From NCBI GenBank assembly GCA_965221815.1, contig OZ244915.1, positions 3,038,001 to 3,102,000 on the forward strand: a stretch of DNA of 64,000 nt, in the 5' to 3' direction. Origin of the DNA: JAPOXR01 sp965221815. Its GTDB lineage: Bacteria > Pseudomonadota > Alphaproteobacteria > Rhodobacterales > Rhodobacteraceae. Positions 36,840-45,099 of this stretch are shown piece by piece. How positions within the stretch are numbered: the stretch's first letter is position 1; each line of letters starts with the position of its first letter. Under the pieces are notes generated by a model that saw nothing but the letters and a program-made list of their open reading frames with translations, did not search any database and was not told the DNA's origin. The position numbers were made by a program, and so were the translations under genes.

Positions 36840-37324
36840 GCTGGAACCACGCTGTCGAGACGTGCCCGACGCAATTTAAAGAGAAACTGACCGGCATTCA
36901 CGACATAGAGAAGGTAGGCCACCAGTGCGATCAGCATCTCGGTGGCCGGCGCATAGACACCCGTCCACAATGCATAGACATAGAGGCTGTGCATCGCGAT
37001 GACCGCGAAACTGAACAGATCTTCCCAGAAGAACGCCGGTGCCAGCAAATACTGTCCGAAGACCTGCCGCTCCCAAATCGCACCTGTGACCATGATGAGA
37101 TAGAGAAAGCCGGTTTTCACCAGGATCGACCCGGTGGCGGCTTCATAGCCACTACCAGTCAGCAAGAACCGTAACACCAGGGTCAGCGATACGAGGAAAA
37201 CAAGAAACTGCAGGGGTGCCAGCACAGCCTGCACGATGGTCCAGACAGACTGGTCCCGCCGCCGCCGTTGCTCCGGTGTGTAGAGCGCTTTCCGACCTCC
37301 TTTGACGGCTGAGCATCCCGACAT
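36836..37324 (-). CDS. bchF: 3-vinyl bacteriochlorophyllide hydratase
   Basis: A 162-residue membrane protein that adds water to the 3-vinyl group before BchC oxidises it. YTPEQRRRRDQSVWTIVQAV opens the conserved part; VFGQYLLAPAFFWEDLFSF and MHSLYVYALWTG follow. GGAGGAG lies before ATG 37324, which is preferred over a codon 48 bases upstream that runs into the promoter. First gene of the long minus-strand PGC block. Confidence 0.94.
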   Translation of the reverse strand: MSGCSAVKGGRKALYTPEQRRRRDQSVWTIVQAVLAPLQFLVFLVSLTLVLRFLLTGSGYEAATGSILVKTGFLYLIMVTGAIWERQVFGQYLLAPAFFWEDLFSFAVIAMHSLYVYALWTGVYAPATEMLIALVAYLLYVVNAGQFLFKLRRARLDSVVPA

Positions 37325-37376
37325 ACACTTCTCCTCCGATGTCGCTGACCACGCTGATAATTGTATGGTCAAAAAG

Positions 37377-37394
37377 TGTCAAGTCTAATTTACA
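37377..37394. promoter_or_regulatory. PpsR/CrtJ box at bchF
   Basis: TGTCAAGTCTAATTTACA, a TGT-N12-ACA match 53 bases before the bchF start. It shares TGTCAAGTC with the box at bchC. Confidence 0.75.
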
Positions 37395-37521
37395 CTATTG
37401 GACAAGCGGCTGACAAACATTTTTTTCACGTCGGCATATTTTTTGCGAAATGATCTTGTATAACTAACAATATCTGACTCAAACATGAGTTGCTGCCTGA
37501 CAAATCACGGTCAAGAGAATC

Positions 37522-37539
37522 TGTCAAATAAAGTTGACA
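37522..37539. promoter_or_regulatory. PpsR/CrtJ box at aerR
   Basis: TGTCAAATAAAGTTGACA, a near-perfect palindromic TGT-N12-ACA match about 20 bases before the aerR start. It could serve autoregulation of aerR-ppsR and, with the box at 37377, loop across the divergent promoter region. Confidence 0.75.
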
Positions 37540-37557
37540 TAAGCAAAAATCAGGTCT

Positions 37558-38379
37558 ATGATGCCGATTGATCGGCTATTGGGATTGATGATCATGAATC
37601 ACTTGAGTTCGGACGGTGGCATGAAGACCAAGGATTCCGGACAGCGCAGCGGGTTGCCTGTTGATGACGTGGCCCATGCAGTTATCAATGTCTTGGCCGA
37701 GATGCCGATTGCCGATCCACGGCGGCGCTGGGCGCGCGGGCAAGAGCTGTTGCGCCGCGCGGTTTTATCAGATGACATTTTTGAATGCGAAAATGTCAGG
37801 GCAGAAATTGCGACGCTTGGAATGACGGATAACGAGATCGTCGATTCCTGTATCCCGGAAGTGGCCCGAGATCTGGGGGGTGATTGGGAAGATGACTCGC
37901 TGAGTTTTGCCGAGGTGTCCCGCGCCTCGTCCCGTCTGCACAGCTTCTGCCGTCACCTGGATGAGGAAGCGCAGCCGGCAATGAATGGCGACGGTTTTTC
38001 AATTCTTCTGGTCTCGTTAAAGCGGGAGGATCACATCATTGGCCCGGCGGTCCTGGCAAAACAGCTTCGCCGGACAGGAAATCATGTGTCACTGATGTCG
38101 AATTGCACCGTTGATGACATCATCAACCGGGTCAGTGAAAGCAGCTATGACTGTTTGATGATTTCGCTGGCGTCGCTGGTGGGCGCGCGCACGGCTGCCG
38201 AGGCTGTCCGGCGAATTCATACACTCACCGAACGACGGTTTCCGATCTATCTTGGAGGCGCGGCACTCGAATATCGTGCCGATCTCAGGGATGAGGTGGG
38301 CGCTGATTTGGTGACCAATGACATTGCCGTTGCGCTTGAACATATGCGCCGCCATCGCAGTGAATTCATGAGGGGTTAA
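37558..38379 (+). CDS. aerR: AerR/PpaA, cobalamin-binding PpsR antirepressor
   Basis: A 273-residue regulator with a B12-binding domain. The block LLVSLKREDHIIGPAVLAKQ contains the histidine (H159) expected to ligate cobalamin; SSYDCLMISLASLVGAR and FPIYLGGAALEYR continue the fold. In Rhodobacter such proteins bind PpsR/CrtJ in response to light and oxygen. Several in-frame ATGs (37558, 37588, 37591) could start it, so long and short forms are possible. It ends one base before ppsR. Confidence 0.9.
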   Translation: MMPIDRLLGLMIMNHLSSDGGMKTKDSGQRSGLPVDDVAHAVINVLAEMPIADPRRRWARGQELLRRAVLSDDIFECENVRAEIATLGMTDNEIVDSCIPEVARDLGGDWEDDSLSFAEVSRASSRLHSFCRHLDEEAQPAMNGDGFSILLVSLKREDHIIGPAVLAKQLRRTGNHVSLMSNCTVDDIINRVSESSYDCLMISLASLVGARTAAEAVRRIHTLTERRFPIYLGGAALEYRADLRDEVGADLVTNDIAVALEHMRRHRSEFMRG

Positions 38380-38380
38380 A

Positions 38381-39790
38381 ATGACTGACGTAAATCTGCC
38401 TGATGCGGTCAGCGGGTCAGGAAATTCACATGCTTTACAATCCATTCTTTCTGCGGCAGCGGATCTGTCTTTTGTGCTCTGTCCGGAGGGCCGTATCCAG
38501 ACGGTCATGACGGAGGGGCCGTCGGACAGGGAACGTGCGCGAATTGGCAAATGGACGGGCCGCCCGATGACCGAATTCCTGACCTCGGAGAGCGTTCCAA
38601 AGTTCCAGCGCGCGATCAAGACATTGCATAGCCATGGACACAATCCCAAGCGCATTGAGCTGAATCATACGAATGGTGACGATGGCTGGCAATATCCAGT
38701 CCGCTATTCCTTCCACCCTGCGGGGTCACATGGCGAGACCTTGATGATCGGTCGTGATCTGCGGGCGGTGGCAGAGACGCAGGAGCAACTTGTCAGGGCG
38801 CAGATTGCCCTTGAGGAGGGATATGAGCAGCAGCGTGAATATGCGACTCTTTACAAGATGCTGCTGACGAATACCCGTGATGCGGTCCTGCTTGTTTCGT
38901 CTCATGGGCGAGTGCGCGATGCCAATCCTGCAGCTGCCGGACTGCTCGGCAGCACCGATCGTGCCCTGTCGGGGAAATCTCTGGCCAGACAATTCAAGGA
39001 TTGCCGCGATAGCGAATTCGTTGATGAACTCAACTCGGCGGCCAGTTCGGAGATTGAATCGACATTGACGAAACAGGTCCTGCGGAATGGCGGGACCGTC
39101 AGGTTGGCGCCAAAGATCTTCCGGGCCGCTGGCGAGAAGCTGATTTTCTGCCAGATCACGCCGGTTGCAGAAGATGGAGTGCAGCCCAACCGGTTGCGAC
39201 AGAATCTCTATTCTCTTTATCTGAAGAGTACGGATGCCATCGTGATCTGTTCGCAGAAGGGTATCATCAAGGATGCCAACGAGTCGTTTCTTGATTTGGC
39301 GGGAATCAGCGGGCCTCATGACCTGCGCGCGAAGAGCCTGGCTGATTATCTCGAACGCGGTCAGGTTGATCTCAATGTTCTGATTGACAACACTGTCCGG
39401 CTCGGCCGCATGCAGATCTATTCCACGCGGCTCGCGGGTGAGCTCGGGCCACGTTGTCCGGTCGAAGTTTCATCGGTTTATCTGGATGATCAGGAAAAAC
39501 CGGTATTTGGATTTGTGTTTCGGGATGTCGGCCGCGTTGGTGTGACCCGCAACGGGCAGGGTGCAAACCAGGTGGGTGCCCCGAACGCGAATGTGGTCGA
39601 TCTTGTCGGATCGGCAACATTGAAGGAGATTGTTGCCGAGGCCAATGATGTCATTGAGCGGATGTGTATCGGCGCGGCCGTTGAGATGACTGGAAACAAT
39701 CGTGCCGCCGCTGCCCAGATGCTGGGGCTTTCGCGCCAGAGTGTCTATACCAAGCTGCGCAAATACGGGCTTCTCAAGCGCGATGGATGA
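38381..39790 (+). CDS. ppsR: PpsR/CrtJ, redox-responsive photosynthesis repressor
   Basis: A 469-residue protein with an N-terminal segment, two or more PAS domains (NTRDAVLLVSSHGRVRDANP; KSTDAIVICSQKGIIKDANE) and a C-terminal Fis-type helix-turn-helix (NRAAAAQMLGLSRQSVYTKL). C429, just before the helix-turn-helix, matches the redox-active cysteine of CrtJ. It should bind the TGT-N12-ACA boxes noted in the window and repress bch, crt and puc genes in air. Confidence 0.94.
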   Translation: MTDVNLPDAVSGSGNSHALQSILSAAADLSFVLCPEGRIQTVMTEGPSDRERARIGKWTGRPMTEFLTSESVPKFQRAIKTLHSHGHNPKRIELNHTNGDDGWQYPVRYSFHPAGSHGETLMIGRDLRAVAETQEQLVRAQIALEEGYEQQREYATLYKMLLTNTRDAVLLVSSHGRVRDANPAAAGLLGSTDRALSGKSLARQFKDCRDSEFVDELNSAASSEIESTLTKQVLRNGGTVRLAPKIFRAAGEKLIFCQITPVAEDGVQPNRLRQNLYSLYLKSTDAIVICSQKGIIKDANESFLDLAGISGPHDLRAKSLADYLERGQVDLNVLIDNTVRLGRMQIYSTRLAGELGPRCPVEVSSVYLDDQEKPVFGFVFRDVGRVGVTRNGQGANQVGAPNANVVDLVGSATLKEIVAEANDVIERMCIGAAVEMTGNNRAAAAQMLGLSRQSVYTKLRKYGLLKRDG

Positions 39791-39844
39791 CCTGGCATCC
39801 TGTCGCGGTGTCGCATGGACAACATATGACAAACAGATGGTCCG

Positions 39845-40801
39845 ATGGCTGTCTCGACTGATCAGGACAACATGTCGCAATCTCCGCATTTTGATCCCGG
39901 GAAGGCGCGTGTTCTCGCCCATTCCCTGCCCCGCCCTTCAGTCGTTTTGCGGTTGATCAAGCCAGTCACCTGGTTTCCACCCGTCTGGGCCTATTTGTGC
40001 GGCACCGTGTCAGCGGGAGCTGTGCCTGCGGAAAACTGGATGCTGGTTGGATTGGGCATGTTTTTGGCCGGACCCCTTGTCTGCGGCATGAGTCAGGCTG
40101 CCAACGATTGGTGCGATCGGCATGTCGATGCGATCAACGAGCCTGATCGACCCATTCCCTCGGGGCAGATTGCCGGTCGCTGGGGTCTGTGGATTGCCCT
40201 GTCGATGACGTTGGCCTCGCTTGTCGTTGGCTGGCAACTGGGCCCTTGGGGATGTGCGGCAACAATTGTCGCGGTCCTCGCGGCCTGGGCTTATTCGGCC
40301 GAACCGGTCAGGCTCAAACGTTCGGGAATCATGGGGCCTGGACTCGTCGGATTGAGTTATGAGACTCTGCCCTGGTTCACCGGTGCCGCGATCGTGGCTG
40401 CCGGTGCGCCGTCCTGGCCGATCATCGTGATTGCGCTGCTGTATGGTGTCGGCGCGCATGGAATCATGACACTGAACGACTTCAAGGCCTTGGCAGGTGA
40501 TCGGGTGACAGGAGTCAATTCGTTGCCGGTGATGGTGGGGCCGGCGCGTGCGGCACGGATCGCCTGCTGGACGATGACCCTCCCACAATTGGCGGTGATT
40601 GCACTGCTGATCAGTTGGGGCCTGTCTCTCTTCGCTGGAGCGATATCGGCCCTGTTGATCGGCCAACTCTTGGCGATGCGCGTGATGGTGCGTGATCCAG
40701 AAAAAAAGGCACCATGGTATAACGGCACTGGCGTGCTTCTCTACATTGTCGGCATGATGGTCACGGCATTTGCGTTGCGACTGACAGGAGCCATGATGTG
40801 A
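39845..40801 (+). CDS. bchG: Bacteriochlorophyll a synthase
   Basis: A 318-residue UbiA-type prenyltransferase that esterifies bacteriochlorophyllide with geranylgeraniol or phytol. The prenyl-diphosphate site QAANDWCDRHVDAINEPDRP and the second motif DFKALAGDRVTGVNSLP are clear among about eight helices. The start could be ATG 39845 or ATG 39872. Its stop overlaps the start of the next gene. Confidence 0.95.
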   Translation: MAVSTDQDNMSQSPHFDPGKARVLAHSLPRPSVVLRLIKPVTWFPPVWAYLCGTVSAGAVPAENWMLVGLGMFLAGPLVCGMSQAANDWCDRHVDAINEPDRPIPSGQIAGRWGLWIALSMTLASLVVGWQLGPWGCAATIVAVLAAWAYSAEPVRLKRSGIMGPGLVGLSYETLPWFTGAAIVAAGAPSWPIIVIALLYGVGAHGIMTLNDFKALAGDRVTGVNSLPVMVGPARAARIACWTMTLPQLAVIALLISWGLSLFAGAISALLIGQLLAMRVMVRDPEKKAPWYNGTGVLLYIVGMMVTAFALRLTGAMM

Positions 40802-42081
40802 CTCTCTCATGGCTGTCCATCGTGCGGTTGGGACTGGTCCAGATGTGTCTGGGCTGTGTTGCGGTCATCACGACATCGACGCTCAATCGCCTCATGGTGG
40901 TCGAACTGGCCTTGCCGGCCATCATTCCCGGATTTCTGGTCGCCTTGCATTACGGAATCCAGCTGTCCCGTCCACATTGGGGATTTGCTTCGGATCGGGG
41001 AGGCAAAAGAACGCGTTGGATTATCGGTGGCATGGTGGTTCTTGCCGTCGGCGGTATCGGGGCTGCAGTATCTATCCCGGTACTGATGGCGAGTTTTCCA
41101 CTGGGTATGATGCTTTCGATATTCTCCTATGCGCTGATCGGGTTGGGAATTGGAGCCTCAGGGACAACGCTCCTGGCGCTCCTGGCATCGGCAACCGCAC
41201 CCGAGAGACGTGCGGCGGCGGCAACCATCACCTGGTTGACGATGGTCGGTGGAATTGCCATCACCGCTGGGGGTGTCGGTGCCTTGCTCGATCCTTACAG
41301 TGCTGCCCGGATGATCGTGATTGTAGCGGCAGTCTGCGTTGCGACGATCGGGGTGACCTGTCTTGCAGTGGCGGGAATCGAGAGCCGATTGAAAATTGTC
41401 AGACAGCCTGAGGAGACTCCTTTCATGGAGGGATTGCGTGAGGTCTGGGCTGAGCGCAAGACACGGAATTTTACCATTTTTGTGTTCCTGTCGATGACGG
41501 CCTATTTTATGCAGGAGTTGATCCTTGAACCTTATGCCGGCCTGGTCTTCAATTTTTCGCCGGGTCAGTCGACTCTCTTGTCTTCGGTGCAGAATGGGGG
41601 TGTCTTTATCGGTATGGTGACTGTTGGTCTCGCGGTTTCCGGTTTTCGTATTGGCAATCTGCGCGGCTGGGTGATCGTGGCGTGTATTGGATCGGCGATC
41701 AGCCTGATGGCGATCGCCGCGCTTGGCCCCATCGGGCCGGGCGCGCCACTGACATATGCAGTTATCGGCCTGGGTGTCTGTAATGGCATGTTTGCAGTCG
41801 CAGCTGTCGGCTCAATGATGATTCTGGCCGGCGAAGGCCGCGTCGCACGTGAAGGCACGCGGATGGGACTCTGGGGTGCTGGCCAGGCATTGGCGGCTGG
41901 ATTTGGTGGCCTGGTTGGTGCGGCGGCGGTGGATATCCTGCGCCGGATGTTGACCGATGCGCAGGCGTTTGGCACGGTATTTCTTGCCGAAGGGCTGCTT
42001 TTTGCTGCGACTGCCATCATGGCAGTCCATATTCTCGATCGGCATGCGACTTTGCCACGAACGATGGCAATGAGCAAATGA
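40798..42081 (+). CDS. PucC-family membrane protein (ORF428 type)
   Basis: A 427-residue MFS-like protein with 12 predicted helices, homologous to LhaA and PucC (TTSTLNRLMVVELALPAIIP; FMQELILEPYAGLVFNFSPG). It occupies the bchG-bchP slot of the Rhodobacter gene called orf428 or bchP2. A part in pigment trafficking or antenna assembly is suspected but not demonstrated. GTG 40798 overlaps the bchG stop. Confidence 0.88.
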   Translation: MTLSWLSIVRLGLVQMCLGCVAVITTSTLNRLMVVELALPAIIPGFLVALHYGIQLSRPHWGFASDRGGKRTRWIIGGMVVLAVGGIGAAVSIPVLMASFPLGMMLSIFSYALIGLGIGASGTTLLALLASATAPERRAAAATITWLTMVGGIAITAGGVGALLDPYSAARMIVIVAAVCVATIGVTCLAVAGIESRLKIVRQPEETPFMEGLREVWAERKTRNFTIFVFLSMTAYFMQELILEPYAGLVFNFSPGQSTLLSSVQNGGVFIGMVTVGLAVSGFRIGNLRGWVIVACIGSAISLMAIAALGPIGPGAPLTYAVIGLGVCNGMFAVAAVGSMMILAGEGRVAREGTRMGLWGAGQALAAGFGGLVGAAAVDILRRMLTDAQAFGTVFLAEGLLFAATAIMAVHILDRHATLPRTMAMSK

Positions 42082-42129
42082 CGGAAGGAGCATTGGACAG
42101 GCCCATTGATCTGGCCCTCGGGAGGGACC

Positions 42130-43338
42130 ATGCCGAACGGCAATGAGTGCATGACTACAGACTTTGATGTCGTCGTGGTTGGTGGGGGGCCTTCCGGTGC
42201 GACGGCAGCAGAAGAGCTCGCCAAGGGCCGGCATCGGGTGGCTCTGCTTGATCGTCTGGGTCGAATCAAACCCTGCGGCGGTGCGATTCCACCGCGGGCG
42301 ATTGCCGACTTTGCCATTCCGGATTCACAGCTTGTCGCGCGCGTGACGACGGCGCGAATGATCTCCCCGACCGGTCGGAAGGTCGATATTCCCATTGAGA
42401 ACGGCTTTGTTGGTATGGTGGAACGGGAGAATTTTGACGAGTTCCTGCGGGCGCGGGCGGCGCAAGCGGGTGCCGTTCGTTTTGCCGGGACATTTCTGCG
42501 CATTGAGCGCAGTGAGGGCGCGGTGCGCGTCCATTATCGTGACAAGCAGACCGGCGAAGACAAATTGATTGCCACGCGCCTGATCATTGGTGCCGATGGT
42601 GCGCGCTCGAAGGTCGCGCGTGCTGAAATGCCGGGCGGTGATGAGATTCCGTATGTCATCGCCTATCATGAAATCATCCGTTCACCGGGAGAGCGCGGCG
42701 AATATCACCCCGATCGTTGTGACGTTGTCTATGATGGTGCCATCAGCCCTGACTTTTATGGCTGGGTCTTTCCGCATGGCGCATCGGCCAGTGTCGGTAT
42801 GGGCACCGCAGTTCCCGGTGTCGACCTGAAAAGGGCGACAGCTGATCTTCGGGCGGCAAGTGGACTCAGCGACTGTGAGACCATGCGCACGGAGGGGGCT
42901 CCTATTCCGCTCAAGCCGTTATCGCGCTGGGACAATGGGCGGGATCTGGTTCTTGCGGGCGATGCTGCGGGTGTCGTGGCGCCAAGTTCGGGTGAAGGAA
43001 TTTACTATGCGATGGTCGGTGGGCAGGTTGCGGCAACGGCATGTATGGCGGTGCTGAAATCAGGACAATCGCGTGATCTTCGCATCGCCCGCCGACTCTT
43101 TATGGGTGAGCACAAGACTGTCTTTCGGGTACTCCGCTCAATGCAGGATGCCTATTACAAGTCAGATATGCGACGTGAGCGTTTTGTCTCACTCTGTCAC
43201 GATGTCGATGTGCAAAGACTGACATTTGAGGCCTATATGAACAAGCGACTGGTGCGGGCACGACCCTTGGCACATCTCAGAATCGGGGTCAAAAATCTTG
43301 CCCATTTAACGGGCTTGGTGCCGCCTGATCACGTATGA
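42130..43338 (+). CDS. bchP: Geranylgeranyl reductase (BChl tail)
   Basis: A 402-residue flavoprotein that reduces the geranylgeranyl tail to phytyl. FDVVVVGGGPSGATAAEELA is the FAD site, KPCGGAIPPRAI the family signature and LVLAGDAAGVVAPSSGEGIY the second FAD block. GGGAGGGACC precedes ATG 42130. Confidence 0.95.
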   Translation: MPNGNECMTTDFDVVVVGGGPSGATAAEELAKGRHRVALLDRLGRIKPCGGAIPPRAIADFAIPDSQLVARVTTARMISPTGRKVDIPIENGFVGMVERENFDEFLRARAAQAGAVRFAGTFLRIERSEGAVRVHYRDKQTGEDKLIATRLIIGADGARSKVARAEMPGGDEIPYVIAYHEIIRSPGERGEYHPDRCDVVYDGAISPDFYGWVFPHGASASVGMGTAVPGVDLKRATADLRAASGLSDCETMRTEGAPIPLKPLSRWDNGRDLVLAGDAAGVVAPSSGEGIYYAMVGGQVAATACMAVLKSGQSRDLRIARRLFMGEHKTVFRVLRSMQDAYYKSDMRRERFVSLCHDVDVQRLTFEAYMNKRLVRARPLAHLRIGVKNLAHLTGLVPPDHV

Positions 43339-43898
43339 GCAATCCGATTGCGTCCAATCTCGTTCCTGCGTGGCGCGATGGCCTATTGCAACCACTGGAC
43401 AAGCTTGAGGTTCATCAGCTCGGCCTTCGACACAAGGCCATATCGGTTTTTGTGATGGCGGAAGGTCAAACCTTGCTGCAGCGCCGTGCGCTGTCAAAAT
43501 ACCACAGTCCAGGTCTCTGGACGAACAGTTGCTGCACCCATCCGTATTGGGAAGAGCCTGCGCTGCAATCGGCCCAGCGCCGACTGAATGAAGAATTGAA
43601 CCTGCAGGGGTTGGATCTGGAGTGGTGCAAGACCGTTGAATATCGTGCTGAGGTCGGCAACAATTTGATTGAGCATGAATTGGTGGAGATCTTCATCGCG
43701 CATGCCGAAACCAGTTTCGAGCTTGTGCCCAATCCCGAAGAAGTCATGGAGACACGCTGGATCCGGATGGGTGACTTGCTGACCGAGATCGGGCAGAACC
43801 CTTCAGCCTTTACGCCCTGGTTAAAGATTTATCTTGGAGAACATCAGGCAGACATATGGGATCATGCCATCAAGCCCGTGATACCGGATCGGACCTAA
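43335..43898 (+). CDS. idi: Isopentenyl-diphosphate delta-isomerase (type I)
   Basis: A 187-residue Nudix-fold enzyme converting IPP to DMAPP for CrtE. GLWTNSCCTHPYWEEPALQS contains the catalytic cysteine, ELVEIFIAHAE the acidic partner residues. Its ATG overlaps the bchP stop, so it is expressed with the pigment genes. Confidence 0.94.
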   Translation: MSNPIASNLVPAWRDGLLQPLDKLEVHQLGLRHKAISVFVMAEGQTLLQRRALSKYHSPGLWTNSCCTHPYWEEPALQSAQRRLNEELNLQGLDLEWCKTVEYRAEVGNNLIEHELVEIFIAHAETSFELVPNPEEVMETRWIRMGDLLTEIGQNPSAFTPWLKIYLGEHQADIWDHAIKPVIPDRT

Positions 43899-44487
43899 CA
43901 ACAGTCACCGTAGCCGTCCAGCGCGCGGACCCAGAAAACACCTGTCGCATCAGATCAGTGAGGTCAAAGGCCCCCGCCCTGTGACAGAGATACGCCTGTG
44001 TGGCGCGTCAATCCATATCAGATTGACTGCTCATCACGCGTTGGTTCCGTTCGCTTGTGACGCCCATGGACGCCATCCGACAGATGTCCGAATCGCTCTG
44101 GTCGTGATTCGCAAACCGCATCACATTGCCACGAGAAATTTTCCCATTCGCAAAAGTTTTTGAAATGCAGTGCAGTTACGACATTTGGAGGGTTGGCAAA
44201 TAGAGATTTTTCAGACACCTGGATCCGCAATTATCCGGATGCAAATATTCTCAACCATAATTGGCTGAAATCGCGTCATGAACGACCGGTGTTGTCAGGA
44301 ATGTATTGCAAAATCCTGCCGATTCGTGAAGCAGGACAACAAATTGTGTCAATCAAACTTTACAGTTGCAACCGTCATAAAATACTGACACAATGCATTG
44401 CCGACCTTTCAAAAGGTAAGCGAAAGCACAGAAAGGGATGTCTCATTCTTTCGGTGCTTCAATTGCAGATAATGAAGGAGACCAGAT
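43899..44487 (+). promoter_or_regulatory. puc promoter region
   Basis: About 590 bases without a gene between idi and pucB. It contains one TGT-N12-ACA box (44347-44364) and, near 43996, a 14-base fragment (GTGGCGCGTCAATC) equal to one end of the 48-bp repeat. The puc promoter must lie in the right half. Confidence 0.6.
44347..44364. promoter_or_regulatory. PpsR/CrtJ box at pucBA
   Basis: TGTCAATCAAACTTTACA, a TGT-N12-ACA match about 125 bases before pucB. Consistent with oxygen repression of LH2. Confidence 0.7.
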
Positions 44488-44643
44488 ATGTCCGATGATC
44501 CGGATAAGGTTTGGCCAACGGGACTAACTCAACGTGAAGCCGAAGAGGTACATAGCTACCTCATCGACGGGACGCGTGTCTTCGGCGCGATTGCGCTCAT
44601 CGCACATGTACTTGTTGCGGTGGCGACTCCTTGGCTCGGCTGA
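44488..44643 (+). CDS. pucB: Light-harvesting complex 2 beta subunit
   Basis: A 51-residue antenna chain with an acidic N-terminus (MSDDPDKVWPTGLTQREAEE), the outer histidine in EVHSYL and the BChl ligand H40 in LIAHVLVAVATPWLG. AAGGAG lies seven bases before the ATG. The TPWLG ending is typical of LH2 beta. Confidence 0.92.
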   Translation: MSDDPDKVWPTGLTQREAEEVHSYLIDGTRVFGAIALIAHVLVAVATPWLG

Positions 44644-44657
44644 CTAGGAGGTAACTC

Positions 44658-44990
44658 ATGAATAATGCAAAGATGTGGCTGGTTGTGCCGCCGGCAGTAG
44701 GCGTTCCGCTTTTTCTGGCTGGTGTCGCAGTTGGTTCTTTTGCCGTGCATGTCGCCGTCCTGAGCAATACGTCTTGGGTTGACGACTTTCTTCAGGGTAA
44801 GCCACTCGGCTCAGGCGATTCAATGGCCGCGACCACGGTCATGGAGCCAGAGACGACAGTCACTCCGGCCAGCATGACGCGTGACCTGTCGGAAGGCGCA
44901 CAAGAGGTCACCGTGATTCTTCCTGATGGAAGCGTAGCGAAGGCGATCATAGAGTCTGAGCAACTCGTATCAACGGGTCAGTCGCTATAG
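44658..44990 (+). CDS. pucA: Light-harvesting complex 2 alpha subunit with long C-terminal tail
   Basis: The first 50 residues are a normal LH2 alpha chain: MNNAKMWLVVPPAVGVPLFL, a membrane helix, and H31 (FAVHVAVLSNTSW) as BChl ligand. Instead of ending near residue 55, the protein runs to 110 residues with a Thr/Ser/Glu-rich tail on the periplasmic side (ending VTVILPDGSVAKAIIESEQL). Some LH2 alpha chains carry tails, but this one is unusually long. It follows pucB by 14 bases with a good ribosome-binding site (AGGAGG). Confidence 0.9.
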   Translation: MNNAKMWLVVPPAVGVPLFLAGVAVGSFAVHVAVLSNTSWVDDFLQGKPLGSGDSMAATTVMEPETTVTPASMTRDLSEGAQEVTVILPDGSVAKAIIESEQLVSTGQSL

Positions 44991-45004
44991 ATTTAGCAAT
45001 GATT

Positions 45005-45037
45005 GGATCGACCGAAACTCTCAGCTTCGGTCGATCC
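45005..45037 (+). promoter_or_regulatory. Strong hairpin between pucA and pucC
   Basis: A perfect 12-bp stem (GGATCGACCGAA/TTCGGTCGATCC) with a 9-base loop, 14 bases after the pucA stop. No T-run follows at once (TGCGTTTTGTC is near), so it may be a partial terminator or an mRNA stabiliser that keeps pucBA expression above pucC. Confidence 0.7.
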
Positions 45038-45099
45038 GAATGCGTTTTGTCGGCTGCCGCATGAGAGAGGCATTCGTCACCTGATAGTTGATAGCGAAG

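Noticed and set aside
43996..44009. A fifth copy of the 48-bp repeat before pucB
   Set aside because: Only 14 bases match one end of the repeat; too short to call a copy.
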